Origin: Casuarius casuarius
Taxonomy: Eukaryota > Chordata > Aves > Casuariiformes > Casuariidae
Assembly: GCA_003342895.1 (NCBI GenBank)
Contig: PTFA01000272.1
Span: 372,001-436,000 of the forward strand
Direction of reading: 5' to 3'
DNA length: 64,000 nucleotides
Shown here: positions 26,001 through 41,000 of the stretch, piece after piece
Position numbering within the stretch: position 1 is the first letter of the stretch
How the letters are laid out: each line of letters begins with the position of its first letter
Made by a program: the position numbers and the translations under genes
Notes under the pieces: generated by a model
The model's database searches: none
What the model was told of the DNA's origin: nothing
What the model saw: the letters and a program-made list of their open reading frames with translations, nothing else

Positions 26001-29000
26001 GGGCAGGGGCAAAGGGCTCTTCTTTGCCATGCTGGCACGTGGAGCTTGGCANTTGTAATCGACATTTGAATCTTCTCTTCCTTCACATCCCAACCAGTCT
26101 TATATGAAGGCTTAAGGCCAACACACCGGACTCCTCCCCTCCACCCCTCCATGTACTAGAAGGATATCCATCCCCACAGTACATAAGGAGCACAAGGTGA
26201 TTAAGGGATGCTACCCTCCTGACTCCTGTTGGGTAAAAAATAAACCCCAAAAGACTATCATCGCCATTTACCCATGACGGTGATTTTCCCAGAAAAGTCC
26301 CAGACAGCAGAAGGAAACCCCTGGATTTGCGTATGACATGAATGAGTTAAATTGAGTACCCGTGATCTCAGTATTTTTAAAACAGCAGTGGGCTTGGGTT
26401 TATGATTAACCGAAGGGAGCTCAGAGTATGTCCCAGAAAGCAATGGGTGCCCATGACTCAAGCTGCACAGAAAGTGGTGGGTGTTCAGCTTCCCTCAGCA
26501 CAGCACCAATCTCTCTCTCCCTGAGATATTTTAGGAAAGCAAGTATCTGCCTCATCATCAGTTACTCAGCAGGAACAGGAGTTAGAGTCATCTCTTGCAT
26601 CTCTGTCAGTTATTTTTTGCTGCTTAGGTTTTTGTTTTGTTTTTTTTTATTCTTCTTTTTCTGCAAGTGGCAAACATCAACAGTGGAAGAAATAAAAACA
26701 GCATCCCTACAGTTGTCAACTCCAAATGTTTTGCACTAGATGTGCTGCATAATGGGAGGCAGAAATGTAGTCTGTTTTCTGCCAGGAACACCAAAACCTT
26801 CAGGAAGAGCTCAGGGGCCCAAGGCATGGGCAGAGATGAAGCTGAAACGCACACCCAGGGCTTCCGCCCCACAAAGTCGCCTCCAGACTGCAGCACACCT
26901 CAGTCGGTACTGTGGATATAGAAGATAGGTGCATTTCTGCAGAGGTAACACAGGTACGCATTTTGGACAAGGCGGGAGAGCTCAAAGGACTAGAGCTGGT
27001 AAATGCCACCCCCTCACACAGAGGCAAATTAAAGTGCTGTGCAACNCAGCAGCCAGCTCCAGCACATGCAGCCGGGCCCAGGGAGCTGGCTTATTTTGGG
27101 AGAGACCCAGCAGTTACACAGGCTGCTCCTCCCTGGGCAGAAGGAGAGGTGCACACACTGCGTAGTGTTGAACCGCTGCAGCCTGGCACCTGCTCCCTTC
27201 TGGGGGCCAGCTTGCTCTCCCAGGTAACTACAGGCACGCTGACACACGGAGACAGCCCCTGCCCCCTTCCTGCAGCTCTCCCCACGGCAGAGGTCGGGCC
27301 CGGCAGGCTGGAAGCCACAGGACCCCCCGCGAGGCTCCGCGGCCCCTTCTGCCAGGGCACAGCCCTGCCGGGGATGCTGCTCCGTAAGACTGCAAGGGGC
27401 CACTGCCATCCACAGCAACTTGTGATGGCTGAGGGAACCCCAACTTGCACCCTGAACCCTCCAAAGCCCATTTGCACGAATACAGCTCTGCCCAACTTAA
27501 ACACCCCAGTTACATACACCAGGGAAGCGCTGCCAGGCAGACGCTCTGAGACCACTAACTGGGTTAGTTTCTCTCCTCTCTCGCAGCAGGGGTGGAACAT
27601 TTTTGCCTTTACACCAGAATTAGGTGAAGGGCCCAGATACTTCCTTCACAGTGAGCGGCACAAAGCTTCCCATGTGGCCAAAACTACTTCTGGAATTACC
27701 TTTTTTGGCTTTTGCTGCTACCAGTTAGCCTGACTGCACCGGGCTGAGCCAATAAAACTGGAACTGCCCAAGGTCGCTGCCGTTCTCGGGCTGCAGGGGC
27801 ACACAGCAAGGACTGAGATGGTTCGAAACTCAGAAGAGCTCGTGGGCTCAGGTTTTATCAACATGGAAAGGAAACCTCCGCTGGAGAGCAACGAGTGCGA
27901 CTGCTCAGCATATAATTAGCAGAAGGAGAAAGTGATTCATGCATTCAGTCTGGCAAAACAGAAATGTTTTAAAAACAACAGGATGCTAAATCAGACGGCC
28001 ACATTGCTCTGGCCATGAATTGCTGCAACAAGAAAAAAGTCAGTGGGTTAGTTTTTGGTCTCAAGCGAGCCATCCCAGTAGGAACCGGGTGCCTTCGCTT
28101 GCAGAGCGGTCAAAGGCTGACATGTGGCAACTGCCCCCGCGTGCCCCCGCAAAGCGGGGGAGCCACGCAAGCTTCGTGCCAGCAACGCGCCAAGCGCTGA
28201 TTCACTCCTCCCGGCACAGGGCTCTGCTCCCGCAGGAGCGGGCTGCGCTGCTCGGGCGCTTTATCCCACATGGAAAGGCACATCAGCCCCCTGCCTCCCT
28301 GGCCTTTTCCCAAAGCGATTCCTGGTTTTCCCCTGGGGCATTCGGAGAGCCCAGCAGCAGCACACCTCCGAGTTCAGCCCAGCTCCTCTCTTTCCGCAAT
28401 ACCCCCCCGCCAAATACACCCATGGACCAGAACAACCCATCAGCTGTCACTCCCCCCCAACCCTGTGCTAAGGGACATCAACACATAGACAGTTCACCAC
28501 ATATGGAAGCAGCGACCTCAGGCCCACAAGGTAGAAGTCTGTTCATCAAGTGTCTCAAAAAATGAGAGTGTAAAGACAGCTCAAGAGCAGTCTTTGTTTT
28601 TAAACTCTTTCTTTGCAGGCTTCAGACAGAGACATTCCTCCTTTCCTGAGCCCCTGCACTATAACAGGAACCCTTCCTCCCTCCCTGCACACCATTTACA
28701 TGAGCGGGAAGCAATCGTAAGCATGCAGAGTTGCACACTAACCCTCCAACAGCTGTAAAGTAACATAGATAAATACACATTTGTTTATTTGGACAAGATG
28801 TTGATCACTAAGTTGCTCTGGAAAATGACCTACAGCCCATTCAAGAACTGACATTTTTTGGGTCAACAACAATCTTTCAGATCCTATTACTCTGGCGTGG
28901 TAAAGGAAGGGGCAAGGACAGCAGAGACGAGCCTCCAGATCCAGAGGCACAGCCAGGACCAAGGGTCTACTATGTACCACCACCAGAAAAAGATGGATTG

Positions 29001-32000
29001 CTAGGGCCTCCATTTTCCACACTCTTAATTTTAAGAGGAAAAAAATGCTACTTGTAAAAGAAAAAAAACAGGGCTCTAAGTTTGCAAGCCCTTTCAAGTC
29101 TACTTAGGATCTGTCTTTCTTCATATGTAGCTCCTAAAGGTAAAGGTTTTACAGGTCAAGCAATGCTGCAATGGATGCTCGGTTGCCACCAGGGGGTTTG
29201 CCTGGGGATGCAATTCAGTGAAGCTTTACAAAACTATTTGGCTGACAAGGCACGTGCAGGGAGAGATTCAGCTCGTTCCCCCTAAGCCACGGCAGCTTGG
29301 CAGAGCTAGCAGGAAAAAAGGGAAATGCAAACTTATTTTCCTCACTGGAGTCAGCAACGGCATGTCTGTGTGCAGATCGGGAGGTGGAAATAAAGGTAAT
29401 CAGAAACATGTCACTTCTCCAGAGGCAGCGTAAAGCAGAGCCATGTCCTCATGCTTAGGACAGTGGCTGGTAGCTGATCTGCCACGAAGCAAGCGACTCT
29501 CCTCCCAGCTACGGAGGAGCCTCACTCCCAGGAGGCTGCAGAGAGGCTCTGTGGAGACATCTGCACTTATCCCCCCCGCTCTGCCCTCCCATCTCCTCGC
29601 CCAGGTCCGAACAGCAGCAGCTCGTCCCCCGGCCCAAGCACGCTCCCGGCTGAGCCCGTTCTGCTTTAAGACCGCCAGCTCAATCTTCCCCTCCATCCCC
29701 CCATTCCCCTGCTCCTGGCGGCTGGGGGTCAGCTTCACACGGCCTCCGAAGAGTTAAAGAAAACAAAAACGAGCCTCAAATTTAAGAGGGGAAAAAAAGC
29801 TGGTATGTAAAATATTGAGCTAAACCACAAATATGAAGCAAGTGTTTAGTTATTTGAGGCCACACGATTTCGGAGGAACCTTGAAGAAATTCTGAAAGCT
29901 TTTATTGTTGTCAGCATCTCAGGCCAGCTACATTTTTGCCCGCTTACTAGGCATGCATTCCCCTGCTCCTGAAGCAATCTTAGACGCTGGATCCAAAGCA
30001 AAGGACTCAGGGTTACTGCAATCTGTCCACAGACAACACAGTGGCCCAAGGACAGCAGTGAGGATGGAGATGAAGAGCAGTCAGGCAAGAGCTGGATCTG
30101 TTATACTTTTTCCCTGCATTAAACCTGAAAGCCAGGGCCTGGGCCAGCAGGGCACAAAGAACCAACCCCCTAAACCAAAGCTAAACCCTCCATTTAAGTT
30201 GCTTGAACTGGCACCCACAAACCACCTCGCTTTCCCCAAAGAGACTTAAATGAGGGTTGAACCCTTAATTCTTGGGCAAAAGAACTCACATAATAATATG
30301 GGGCAAAACGTGTAAGAGAGAAGGAACAATTCCTCTCCTCTCAGTAGCTCTCATGCATTCACGCAAGAAAACAGCCTGCAGCAATCAATCAGTTAATCAA
30401 GAAAGGAAGAACTGGTTTTTGTTAGGATAACCATCAGCGACACCAGCAGAGAAGGGGGAGTTCCTGTCTCCATGCTTCTGCTGCTGGCTGCCTGCACACT
30501 CGGGCAGATGTCTCTGCAAGCTACTTGATGTCTGGGAGGTCTCCGCTTGCGACAGCGAGAGCAGACCCTTTGCAAGGCATGACACATGAATCTTCAGCGT
30601 GATGATACGCAAGCTGTAAAGACGCAGCAGAGCGGCAGGCAGGCTGGATGGCTAACGCCTCCCGCCCTGCCACCAGCCCGAGTGACTCGCTGCCGCAGCT
30701 CCCTGCCTATTGCCCCGCACGGCTCCACCTCGCTAAACCATCTTGCTCTCCCCGATACAAGCTGGCCCCGGCTGTAGCTGCTGAGCAGCAGACGGCTCCT
30801 TAATAGAGCAGGCCGAGTTTGGGCAGTGCCCTACCCAGCCGTCCAGCAACACCTAAAATAGCAAAGAGCCAGCTCTCCTACTCCCGGCAGCAAGCGAGAC
30901 TGTCAAAACGCTATGCCACCCTCGGCTCCCTCTCTCAGTAACCACAGCGGTCCCACAGGGAACTCCCGAAGGCTCTCAACGTCCTGTTTTAATTTCCTTC
31001 TCAACCCTGAAGCATTGCGATGGGGGGAAGAAAAAAAAAGTTTTCTTGTGGGAGGAAGGCAGGAAGCGATTTGGCCGACAAAGCCCCCAGCAGCAGCCGC
31101 CGCCAGGGGAGGGGAGGGGGAGGCGCGGGACTCGGGCTGCCCCTCCTCACACAAAGCTGCTCTGCAGTCACAGGAGTTGGTATCTGGGGAAGTCACGGGC
31201 CAAAGGAGGCTGTTGGCAAGGCAAACCGAGGGGGGACGGGATGGGACCCTCAAGGCTGGGTGGTCCTGGACACACCTCCGTTAGCACAGACAAGAAACCA
31301 CAGAGCTGATGGGGAAGGAAACACCCTCTGTCCAAGGTGGGCTACCGACTCCTCCTCACAGGGACCCCCATTTCCTTCTTACCCCAGCAAACTCCCTAAA
31401 TCGATCGCAGGATGATGCTGGGGACAGCGACAAGGCTACGGCACACATGCAGGGTGCAGGAGTGAACAGACATGCGTGGAGGGAAGGGCACAAAGAGGAG
31501 GAGAAGGAGGGGGAAAACAAAACCCTCTTTGCAGCCACCTTTTCCAACGCACTGGCCCAAACCGCTGCGGCTCCACGCAGGTCACCTCCCCGATGCCCAG
31601 CGTCAAAAACCTCCGCCTTCCCGGCCCGCGCTGGCGAGCCGCAGCCCCTGCCACGCAGCAAGGACGGGCTCCCCGCAGCCGAGCGCCGCCGCTGCCCCGC
31701 GCCTCCAAGGCGCGCTGGCGGGGAGGCGAGGGGGGCTGCGAGGCCGGGGGAACTGCTTACTTTGGCACTGGGCAGAGGCTCCGCGGGAGGATGGAGAAAA
31801 AGGATACAGTCGCGTTCCTCTGTGAAGAGGGAAGTCAGCAAAATCTGACAATTCAGAAGTGGCTGTAGAGAGTGGGAACGAACATTTATCTTCCAGGCAA
31901 AATGTTTGGCTAAAGGTCAGCGCAGGCTCAGAGCAGTAACAGCTCCATTTATGCCAAGAACTGACATAAAAGACATTTTCCTCTGTAGGTTTCCAAAAAC

Positions 32001-35000
32001 CACGAACCTTTCTATTTGGAGTAAAAGTGACTAATGCCTCTAACAGCCCCTGATGTCACAAATTGCTAACCAGCAAAAAAAGCTGGACTTCGGGGATGAT
32101 AAGGACCATATGTGCATTCCTGCAAGACTTGTAAACTCGCTGAAGGGAGGAGGGGAAAAAAGAGAGAGAAAGGAAGGGAGGGAAGGAGGAAGGGGGGAAG
32201 AGACACAAGGCGACAAACAAGAAGGAAGACCATGCGAAGGCAGAGCCCAATGAGAACCAGATGCTCTTTGCTCCAGCCGGCCCATCTCTCTGCTGTCAGC
32301 AGGACAATGTGCAACTGCCTTTTTGAACCCTTGCACGAAGCTGATAAAATAAAACCTGGAGTTACTGCTCGGTGCCAGGCTCCCCAGGTTGAAACGCTCC
32401 ACTGCTCATGTTCCCAGACCACCTGCGATTTGTTACCATTTCTCCACCTTTTTGTCTTCCCAGGTGCCGCATGGGGGAAGGGGAAATACATCCCTTCCGG
32501 CGTCCCCAGGCATCCCCGCTCAGCAGAGAAAGTTGGGGCGCCCTTCACACCAGCCGCGACCCAGCAGCCCGCCAGCTGCTACACGGCGGGCGAGCAAATT
32601 TGTGACACCAGGCCAGTTTACACTGGCTGGAGAAGAGCGATATTGGGGGAAGGCTGGGTTTTTGTTAGACTTGAGGACATTTAATCTTATTGGAGTTAAA
32701 AGCCACCCAGATAGGACAGGCAGAAGCTAGCTGGGAGGTGGAAAGAAGGCTTGTTGTTATGCAGTCCTTGGAAACACTGTTTTTTCAGTTTTTTCCTCAC
32801 CCTTCCGGCTACAGAGTCCCACATCATCACAGATACGGATTCCAGTCCGGCGAGACAGCAGAGAGGGAAAAAGAAAGCAAACCAAAAAAAAGCATCAGCA
32901 ACTACCATTTCCATCTGTCTTCCACTGTCACGCACTCGAAATAGCCCTGAAACAGCTGCATCACAGGCTGTTAAATAAGTGGGCGCAGTCTTTGCTAACA
33001 GCCCTTAGCTGCAGCCCCAGCGCAGCACAGGACTCGCACGGGGAGGCCAGCGTGATCGACGAGCTCGGCGAGACCCGCGGCTACACTAACACGGCGGCTG
33101 CCGGCAGGGAGCTCTCCGGGAGGGCCATCTGGGGCACAACCGGGTAGCATTAACAGCCAACGCAGGAACGCAGCATTTGACCCACGGCCAAGTCTTCCCC
33201 AAGCCCTCCCCAGGCTTCCACCAACTCCAGTGCAGGCAGGGGGCAAACACAACCGGAGGAAAACACCGGGATTTTTAGAGAGGAAAGCAGCTCACAGGGC
33301 TTGCTTGTAAAACTCTAACAAGGCAGCCTTGTTTCAGTACCTGAATCAAATTAAGGGCTGCTTCAAGCATGAAAAGCAGCAGCTTTCCTTGCTAGGTTAG
33401 CAGAGCAGGGCTGGCTTGCAATCCCTTAACCCCATGCTTTCTTTCCTGAAATCACAGCCCTGCATCAAGGGCACGTTTTGCGCCCATTCAACGGGCTCCA
33501 GAACTGGAAGATGCCTAGTACCATGCCCAGGATAACTCATGAGCCCTGGGAAGTATGAACAGGGCCTGAGCTAACACCCTGTGCCCCCGCCAGCTTGCTC
33601 CCAGGCAGGCAGGTGCCACCACACGCAGACACCAAAAAAGCAGACCCAATTTCTGAGCAGAGCCCACAAGGCTGCGTATATAAGGCACGCGGCTTCAAGT
33701 CATCTGTTCAGTGGTCTTCAAGCCTGGGCTAAAGAGTTCAGATTTGCCACAGCAATTCTCTCCATATTAAACAAGGCTGACACCTCGATGGTTTTCCCAT
33801 TTACATGATAAGCGTATGGGGAGCTTGTCTCGGGCTTGGAGTTACCGGAGGGCCTAAAGGAAGCAGGTAAACGCACTCCTTGGGAAATCCCTACCATGAC
33901 TTTCACGGCCACAGCGAGTGCTAGATCCACACTGCCATCTGCCAGGGAAGCCTGGCTGGCCCTGCATTGCCAAGGAGGCTTTGAACCGCTGTCAGACCAG
34001 CTCTGCTTAAAGGCAGATGCTATACGCGCACACATATGACAGCTCAGGATACAAAATAGCAGGCCAGAGAAAACATTTCAGATTTAGACGAGTCCTGGTT
34101 TTCGCTCCCACCAGCAATGCACATGCTGGAATACAGTTCTGCAGAAGCAGCAAAAAGAAAAACAAAACAACCCCCCCCCAAAAAATAAAACGGCAACAAA
34201 GGAGCAAAACTAGATTTGCACTTGTGTGTTATGATCTAATTTCTAAGGAAAGGCGATTTCTGAGTGCTAACTCACAGGCTTGGCATATGCCTCACAAAAA
34301 AGGCAGTGTGTTTAGCCCTTCATGGCACACTGAGCTCTTCTAGGGCATCACAAAATCATTCTTCATTAATAATAAAGGTCAGCAACCAAGGAAAAATATG
34401 GTTTACAAATAACAGTGTTGACCTTAGTGTGAAGTTTTGTATTTCCATCAGGACTCAAAGTGGAATTAAGCTGAATCAAATCTGCATGAGAGGAAAAGGT
34501 CGAGGTTTACTGAATTACTTAGCTGACCATTTTGAAGCATTAGTTTGCAGACTTCATACTCTTAACTGACTTAAGAGCAACAACATTCCTCACCCGCCTC
34601 CTGAGTGCCTTCGCTGTCCTGCCGTTATCTGGGAAGGCCAATACAAAGATTTTCATAAATACAACATAGCTTCAAGGAGCTATTCCCCATTTTAGCTGAA
34701 ATACTTCCTTCCCTCCACCTCATTAATTCCAAATTTTTGTGGTTGCCTTGAGCAATTGTACTTTGTCCTTCCAAAAATATTAATTGGACACGAGAGCTCT
34801 TCCAGAGGAAAGCATATCTGATCTCTGTCTGCGGCCCAGTCATAACACCGGTATCATTAGGAAGAGGTGCGAGTAGAGGCGCGCTACACCAGGCTTTCTC
34901 CCTCCGCCTTGCGTTTCGCTGTGCCGATAGACCGCTACAGATACTTCGCATTTCTGGACTCGACGGGCAGCACAAGACAAAACATCCTTCCCGCCGGCAG

Positions 35001-38000
35001 GCCACAGACAGGAATGTTCCCACAGTGGTCTCCGCATCCGTCACTCGCAAAGGGGGAGTATCGCAAAAGCATTCGATGTCTACTGCAACCCTGGGGATCG
35101 TCCAAGTCCTCAGCAATCTCTGGACAGGACACCAGCAAACGCCCAACAGACACTCGAAAAATGTTTGAGCTCCACAAATGCGTTATAAAGGAGACAGCTA
35201 AATAAACATGCGCAGCACCAGAAGGGATTAACTCTCTAGTAGCAAGGCAATCCAAGCAGAGGCTTTACAGCTCTAGTTTACAGGTTGCAGCAAAGACCAA
35301 CCTTTTATTCTAGAGATCTAAACTAACCACCATATATCCGCAGAGTCCCGCTCTGTCCTGTATCTATTTTTCTGCATTGGAGTTTATGTTGAGCTGTTCC
35401 CCCACCAAAAAAATCAAAGAAGGGCTTCCTTGCATTCTAGCTCATCTTGACTTTAAAAACAACGCAACATGAGAGCACCACAAGTCCCCACCACAGAGGC
35501 CACCAAGGCCTCTTTTCCAGCACTGCCACACTCCCTTACGCGCTACATTTTTGCCCCCTCCAAATCCAGTCCTCAGCCTTCATCACAACCAGACCAGCAA
35601 TGAAAGCCAGTTCCCGTGACAAATTGTGGCCCACATACTGTTTTCTTGCTCGCGCAGGAGGAGCTGGCTACAGAGTCACAGAGATGCTCTGCCAAGCAGA
35701 TCCCGCCAAGAGGGAAGGAAGAGACTTGAAATCACATCTCCTGCCAGAGGCAGCCCTGGCTAGTGCTGAAGTAGAGAAAACACCAAGTTTCTCCCTGCCT
35801 CCCCCACCCCATGCATCAGACCTCCGCGACTGCAGACAGCAAAGCCTGGCGACCCCCGACTTCATGTAAATTAACTCAGGAGGAGCCTATGTCAGCAAGC
35901 GAGCGAAGACAGCCCAAATGAAGCCGGCTACCTACCATCTGGAACAAGTCAGTCGGAATGAGGCTTCGCAGACGCTACAGCCGAGGCAGAGAAACCCTGT
36001 GCTGCCTCCCTTCCCGCACCGCCACGGCACAGTAACTCAAGAGGCTCCTGACAGCGCAGCCAACCGGCCTTGGCACAAGGCTCCTGCAGCCCCAGCTGGT
36101 CTCATCTGCCTCACCAGCTGCAGGGCACCGCAGTCAGGGCTACAAGGAAGGGGTTTGCTGGCAAGACTGGACCCCTCTGAAGGCACCAGGAAAGCAGAGG
36201 CTTTTTTCACAGAAACACCTCTTCAGCCATTCACAAAGCAGGCTGACAGCAACGCAGTCTCCTCCCTCCTCCAGGCCCCTCCGAGTACCCTGGCATCCGA
36301 GGGCGGCTCAAGCAGATGCCACCACCCTGGAGCAAGGCAAGGCTTTCCCGCAGGGAAATGTGGCCCTCTGGCAACACCCAGCCTTCCACAGGCAGGCAGC
36401 GCCTGGATGCAGGGAGGGGTGACACCTACCATTAGCCTTTGCCTGACAAGCTTCTATTGCAGGGACCTATTTTCCAAACACCTCAATTACTGCGGCAGGA
36501 ATTCCTTGGGAATAAAATAAATAGACTGATCGGTGCAATTACAAATATGATACCAGCAATCAGGCCATGCCACAGCTCATGGGACATACCACGTTACCAA
36601 GCTGTTCAAATGCAGCTTCCACCCTGCGGCTGGATCCTGGCAGCATGCGGCAAGTCTGTGCCAGTGCAGAGACTAGGGGATGGAGGCACAACCCCAGCTG
36701 CGCAAAGAAACACGCCGGGAAGGCTGGTCAGCACTGGCCACTGGGTCCCCGACAGGGGCCCAGCCCAGGCACGTGGCACCTCCCTGGCATGGCCATCATT
36801 CCCCGTCTCCGAGCCCCCCAGCACTTGCGTGGCTCCTAGCCATATTTTGGCTTGCAGCTCTCATGCCCTCCAAGATGCTGGCCAAGCTGACCCACACCAC
36901 ATGCCACTGGTCCTAGCTCAGCAAATTCAACTCCAGCATTCCTCTCAGTTTTGCTTGTTCATCTGTACAACCATGACGACTTCCTTAAAGCCGCTTGCTT
37001 AGTAGCAAGGTGCTCCTCAGCAGGAACAGACACATCTTAGGACAGCTGCAAAACTTAACTTTCGTAACCTAGAGTAAAAGCAGAAACCTTGTCTTTGCAA
37101 GAGATGTCTAGGAGGGAAGAGCTGCCAAGGAAAAAGGAGCTAGAAAAGGAGGTAACTCTGTGGCATTCTGGGTAAGGAACAGCCACATATTTTGGCCTTA
37201 TTTTGCCATGCCTTGACCTGTAGTCAGACAGGAACAGCTACTGGGCAACCAAAATAACAATGGCTAAATGTGAGGGAAATCTAATCCCCAGCTTCCAAGC
37301 AAAATGCACGGGCGCAGACAAACCTATCATTTCGGAACAGCTGTGGATTCACACCCACCTGGCCTGAGTGCTATAAACAGGCTTGGTGATGACTAAGGGA
37401 AGGTTTGGCATCACGTACAAGCTGTGGCCTCAGCTAAAGCCCTAAGATGACTTTCGGTCTTCTCCCAGCCCCTATTTCCTCTCACGCTCTTTTGCTAGGG
37501 CTTAAACTTTGCTGCCAGGCTTTCCTCCCAGACGCCACCGATTTCCAAGCAACCAGCTTCACAACAGAGCCCTCTACGTGGCCTCCTCTACCTCAGTACG
37601 TTTATGTGGTCTCCAAGCAAGCACGGGCACAGGTTTGGACACCTGAAAACTGTCTGCCAGCTGCTGCTTTACAAAGCTATGTCATGGCATGGGTGAATAA
37701 GGATGGTTCCTCAGCGGAGGCACTTCACTAGGAAGCCACGGCTCTCCTCCACCACGGCACTCGGACCCGACTCACCGACTGTGCAATATTCAGACTGAAG
37801 ACGGCCAAGCACGCTGCCTCACCGCGTGGTAGAGACAAGCAAGGGAGTGCAGCAAAATGGTGTGTAGCCATGGAAATTTCAGGGGCAGCCTTTAGGTTAG
37901 CGCTTCACAGGCCCCCCCCAGAAACCCAGAGAACAAGACGCTGCCTTTGCTGTGGGGTTATGTTTAATACTGTAAATATGCATTTTTGCAAAGACCATCT

Positions 38001-41000
38001 TACCAACAGAAGAAGTTTTCACCGAAACCTAACACAGTCTGCAATGACTACTCATTTTACACCTTGCACTGTACTATAAAAATCCCTAAAGCCTATATAA
38101 AAGCAAACATCAGGCTTAAAATAAAAAACTAAGTCATGGATGATAACCCATCAGGAAAACAAGAACAGCACTTGAGTGTGCAGTAGCAGCTTCATCACCT
38201 GCCATGCAGACTAGACACCCAGCCAGGAGAAATCATCCTCAGCAATAGCGCACTGGCAAAACGACAACTTTCCATCTAGGGTTTCAAGCAAATTTATTAC
38301 TTAAATCCTAATAACGTAAATAAAGCCAGACGCAGAGCTGCCGTAAGTTGCTACATGAGAAAGTTGGGGCCACGAGGCCTTTCACGAGTCCCTCTCTTCA
38401 GGAAACCCTACAAGCAAACACCTCTGGGGGCTGCACTTTCTCTCCTAAAAAAAATCAAACCGTGAGGGGAGAGGCCACAATTCCCCCCGGCAGCTACGGG
38501 AGCAGGGGCTTTGGAGGCTCAAAGCAACACCACACCAGTCACACTCCAGTCTCCTTTTCTCATTGCCCATTTCACCCTGCTGCAAGTCTCTGGAGCCAGA
38601 CTCTTGGCGACCGTAGGATAGGATCCTGCCCATGAAGTCAGTGCAAGAACAGCAATTAACATCAGCCAGAGGATTCGGATAGGGTTTGCTATAAGCAAGG
38701 AGAAAGGAAAGCATCCAGGAGACTCTCGCGCTCTGGCCATGAAGTGCAGCACAGCAGCATTACTGTGTCAGACCTGCTAGACACCAAAACTCATTAGGGG
38801 CTGAGTTTGCTGAAGGCAGTGTTGTATTTACCGCCGCCTTTTATCTGCTTGCACATATCCCAAGCTCAGTGGTGTTGCTGAATATCCCTGGTGAGGTCCT
38901 AAGCAGCGTATCTGGACTTCAGGGGAGGAAGCTCATTTATTAGGAGAGGAGACTAATCTTGTGCTGAACTTTCCCACAAGCACTAACTATGCATCAGCAG
39001 TCCTAAAAAAAAAAATAAAATAAAAAAAAGAAAGAAAAAAGCCACATAAAATTCCTGGGGTTTGGAAGGGGGAAAAAATCTCTTCAAAACAGTCCAACGT
39101 GAAATGAAATATAAATTAATAAAACCCCAAGGTCCCACACTTGCCCTCATGCAAGTGGTTTCAGATGCTACCAACCCCTGAATCTCCAGCCAACCAGCAT
39201 ATTTCCATAAGCACATTTTTTGTTTTCGCTTTTGGTTTTTTGTCCATTTCTATCGTTGCTGTAGAAAGAGCAATATATACACACCCCCCAAAATAGAAGC
39301 CCAAGGAGAACTGAATATAAACGCATAGCATAGGCAAAAAGGAGAGAGAAAAATATTTTTCTTCTAATTCTCCTTAAGTTTTATTAACACGAGGTGTTAT
39401 TTTGAACAATTACAGGTAGAGAAGCAAAACTCCCACAGGGAAATATTAAGGCTATTTCTATAAACAAGCTGACATTAATGAACAAATTCCAGGCACTGAT
39501 TAAATACATCCTGTAACTATAATATACTATTCTTATTTATAAGAATAATGCTCAGAGCTCAATCCAAAACCTACTATCAGCTTTAAAGGGCTCAGCCCTC
39601 CATCAGATGCACACCACTGTGCACAAAGTCTACTCGCCATCCGGAACGAAAAAAAAAAAATTCCCCAAACCTCAGGAAACATCTTGCACACTAACCTGAA
39701 GGGGAAAGGAACAAAAAAACCCACAACACCCACACGCCAAAGGCTTTCCCAGACTAAGAGCCCCATGCTCTGCAAGCCTGTTCTCAGGAAACAGTTTTAG
39801 GGTACACAGAAAGGAAACAGCTCTGACTGCTCAAGACTTGCTCCGGATTTTCCTCTCAGGCCAGCAAGGAGCAGCAACCCCTGCTGCAGGCTCCAAGAAC
39901 GCAGCCAGTATCGTCCATGAGGTGAGCTGATAACAGGCATTACAGTCACATACCTAAGGGCATTAAATAGCAAATGGATTTATAAATTTGGAGGAGCAAC
40001 CACTTATTACCACCACCATATACATTTAATTGGCACTCAATAGATGCTGTGACTAACTTGCTAACCAATACCCTATATGCTCCCTGGTTTCCCAAGATTA
40101 TTGTAATACCCCTCAGACCAAACGAGACACGTCCCCAGCTCCGTGAGCAGATCATCGGCAAGGCCTCTAGCCCACTGGGTTACGTCAGCAACTTAGTGCC
40201 ATTTACCACGGTCCAAGAGCAATTACCAGATGCGGTGCTCATTCGGCAGCTCTCTGTGCTGTGGAAGTTGGACTGAAATCTCCCTAAAAAAATTTTATCA
40301 AAATACAACACACACCTTTAGCCTTTTGACCCGATCAAATGACAAGGGCTCGCATCTCTTTAACATAAGACGAAACATACTTTCTAGTCACTGGATTTTT
40401 TCCCACGCCTCCTGCCATCACTTCAGGGCTTTTTTCCCCTCCTCCATGCAATAGTTTCATCCAAAACCAGCCTTCCTATAGCTGTATTTCAAATCGTCTC
40501 AGCCCCAGCACATTCCCTGGCAGGTCTGTACGTTCAGCGATCTCACGGTACATGTCAAAGCTGCAGCACGTTTGGCATTACACCGCATTTCATTCTGTCC
40601 AGCGTAAAGCACTGACTTTTGCAAAGAGAGAAGCGGTAAGCACTCGCTTACGCATAGCCTAGGAGCAGCACCCAGCCTGGGGGAGAGCGAGGGGGGCTAG
40701 TATGCTTTCACGCCAGGTAAAAGTACAGGCTTGGTTAGCAGAGCAAATGAGCCATCTGAGGCTTTCGAAAGGATCAGCACCGCAGCCAGGGCTGCGCAGC
40801 CCCACGCTGTCGCCGAGCGCCCCTGCAGAGCCGCTGCGCCACGCGGGCATCCTGTACCTGGGAGGCGTCACTGGCCTCACGCTCCCCGTGGAGCACACCG
40901 AGCATGGACGGGGCTTAGTTTTGCCAAAAGCATGGAGATAGCTGCTAACATAACAGTTCCTATGAAACAGGACGCTTGCTGGCACGGCTCGCTCCGCTGC

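Noticed and set aside
27810..27850. GGTTCGAAACT as a tRNA B box
   Set aside because: No A box at the right spacing and no cloverleaf could be drawn.
31356..31841. Minus-strand frame ending at a donor in phase with exon 2, as an alternative first coding exon
   Set aside because: The frame has no ATG; its nominal start is TTG. The island is kept only as a possible regulatory or noncoding exon region.
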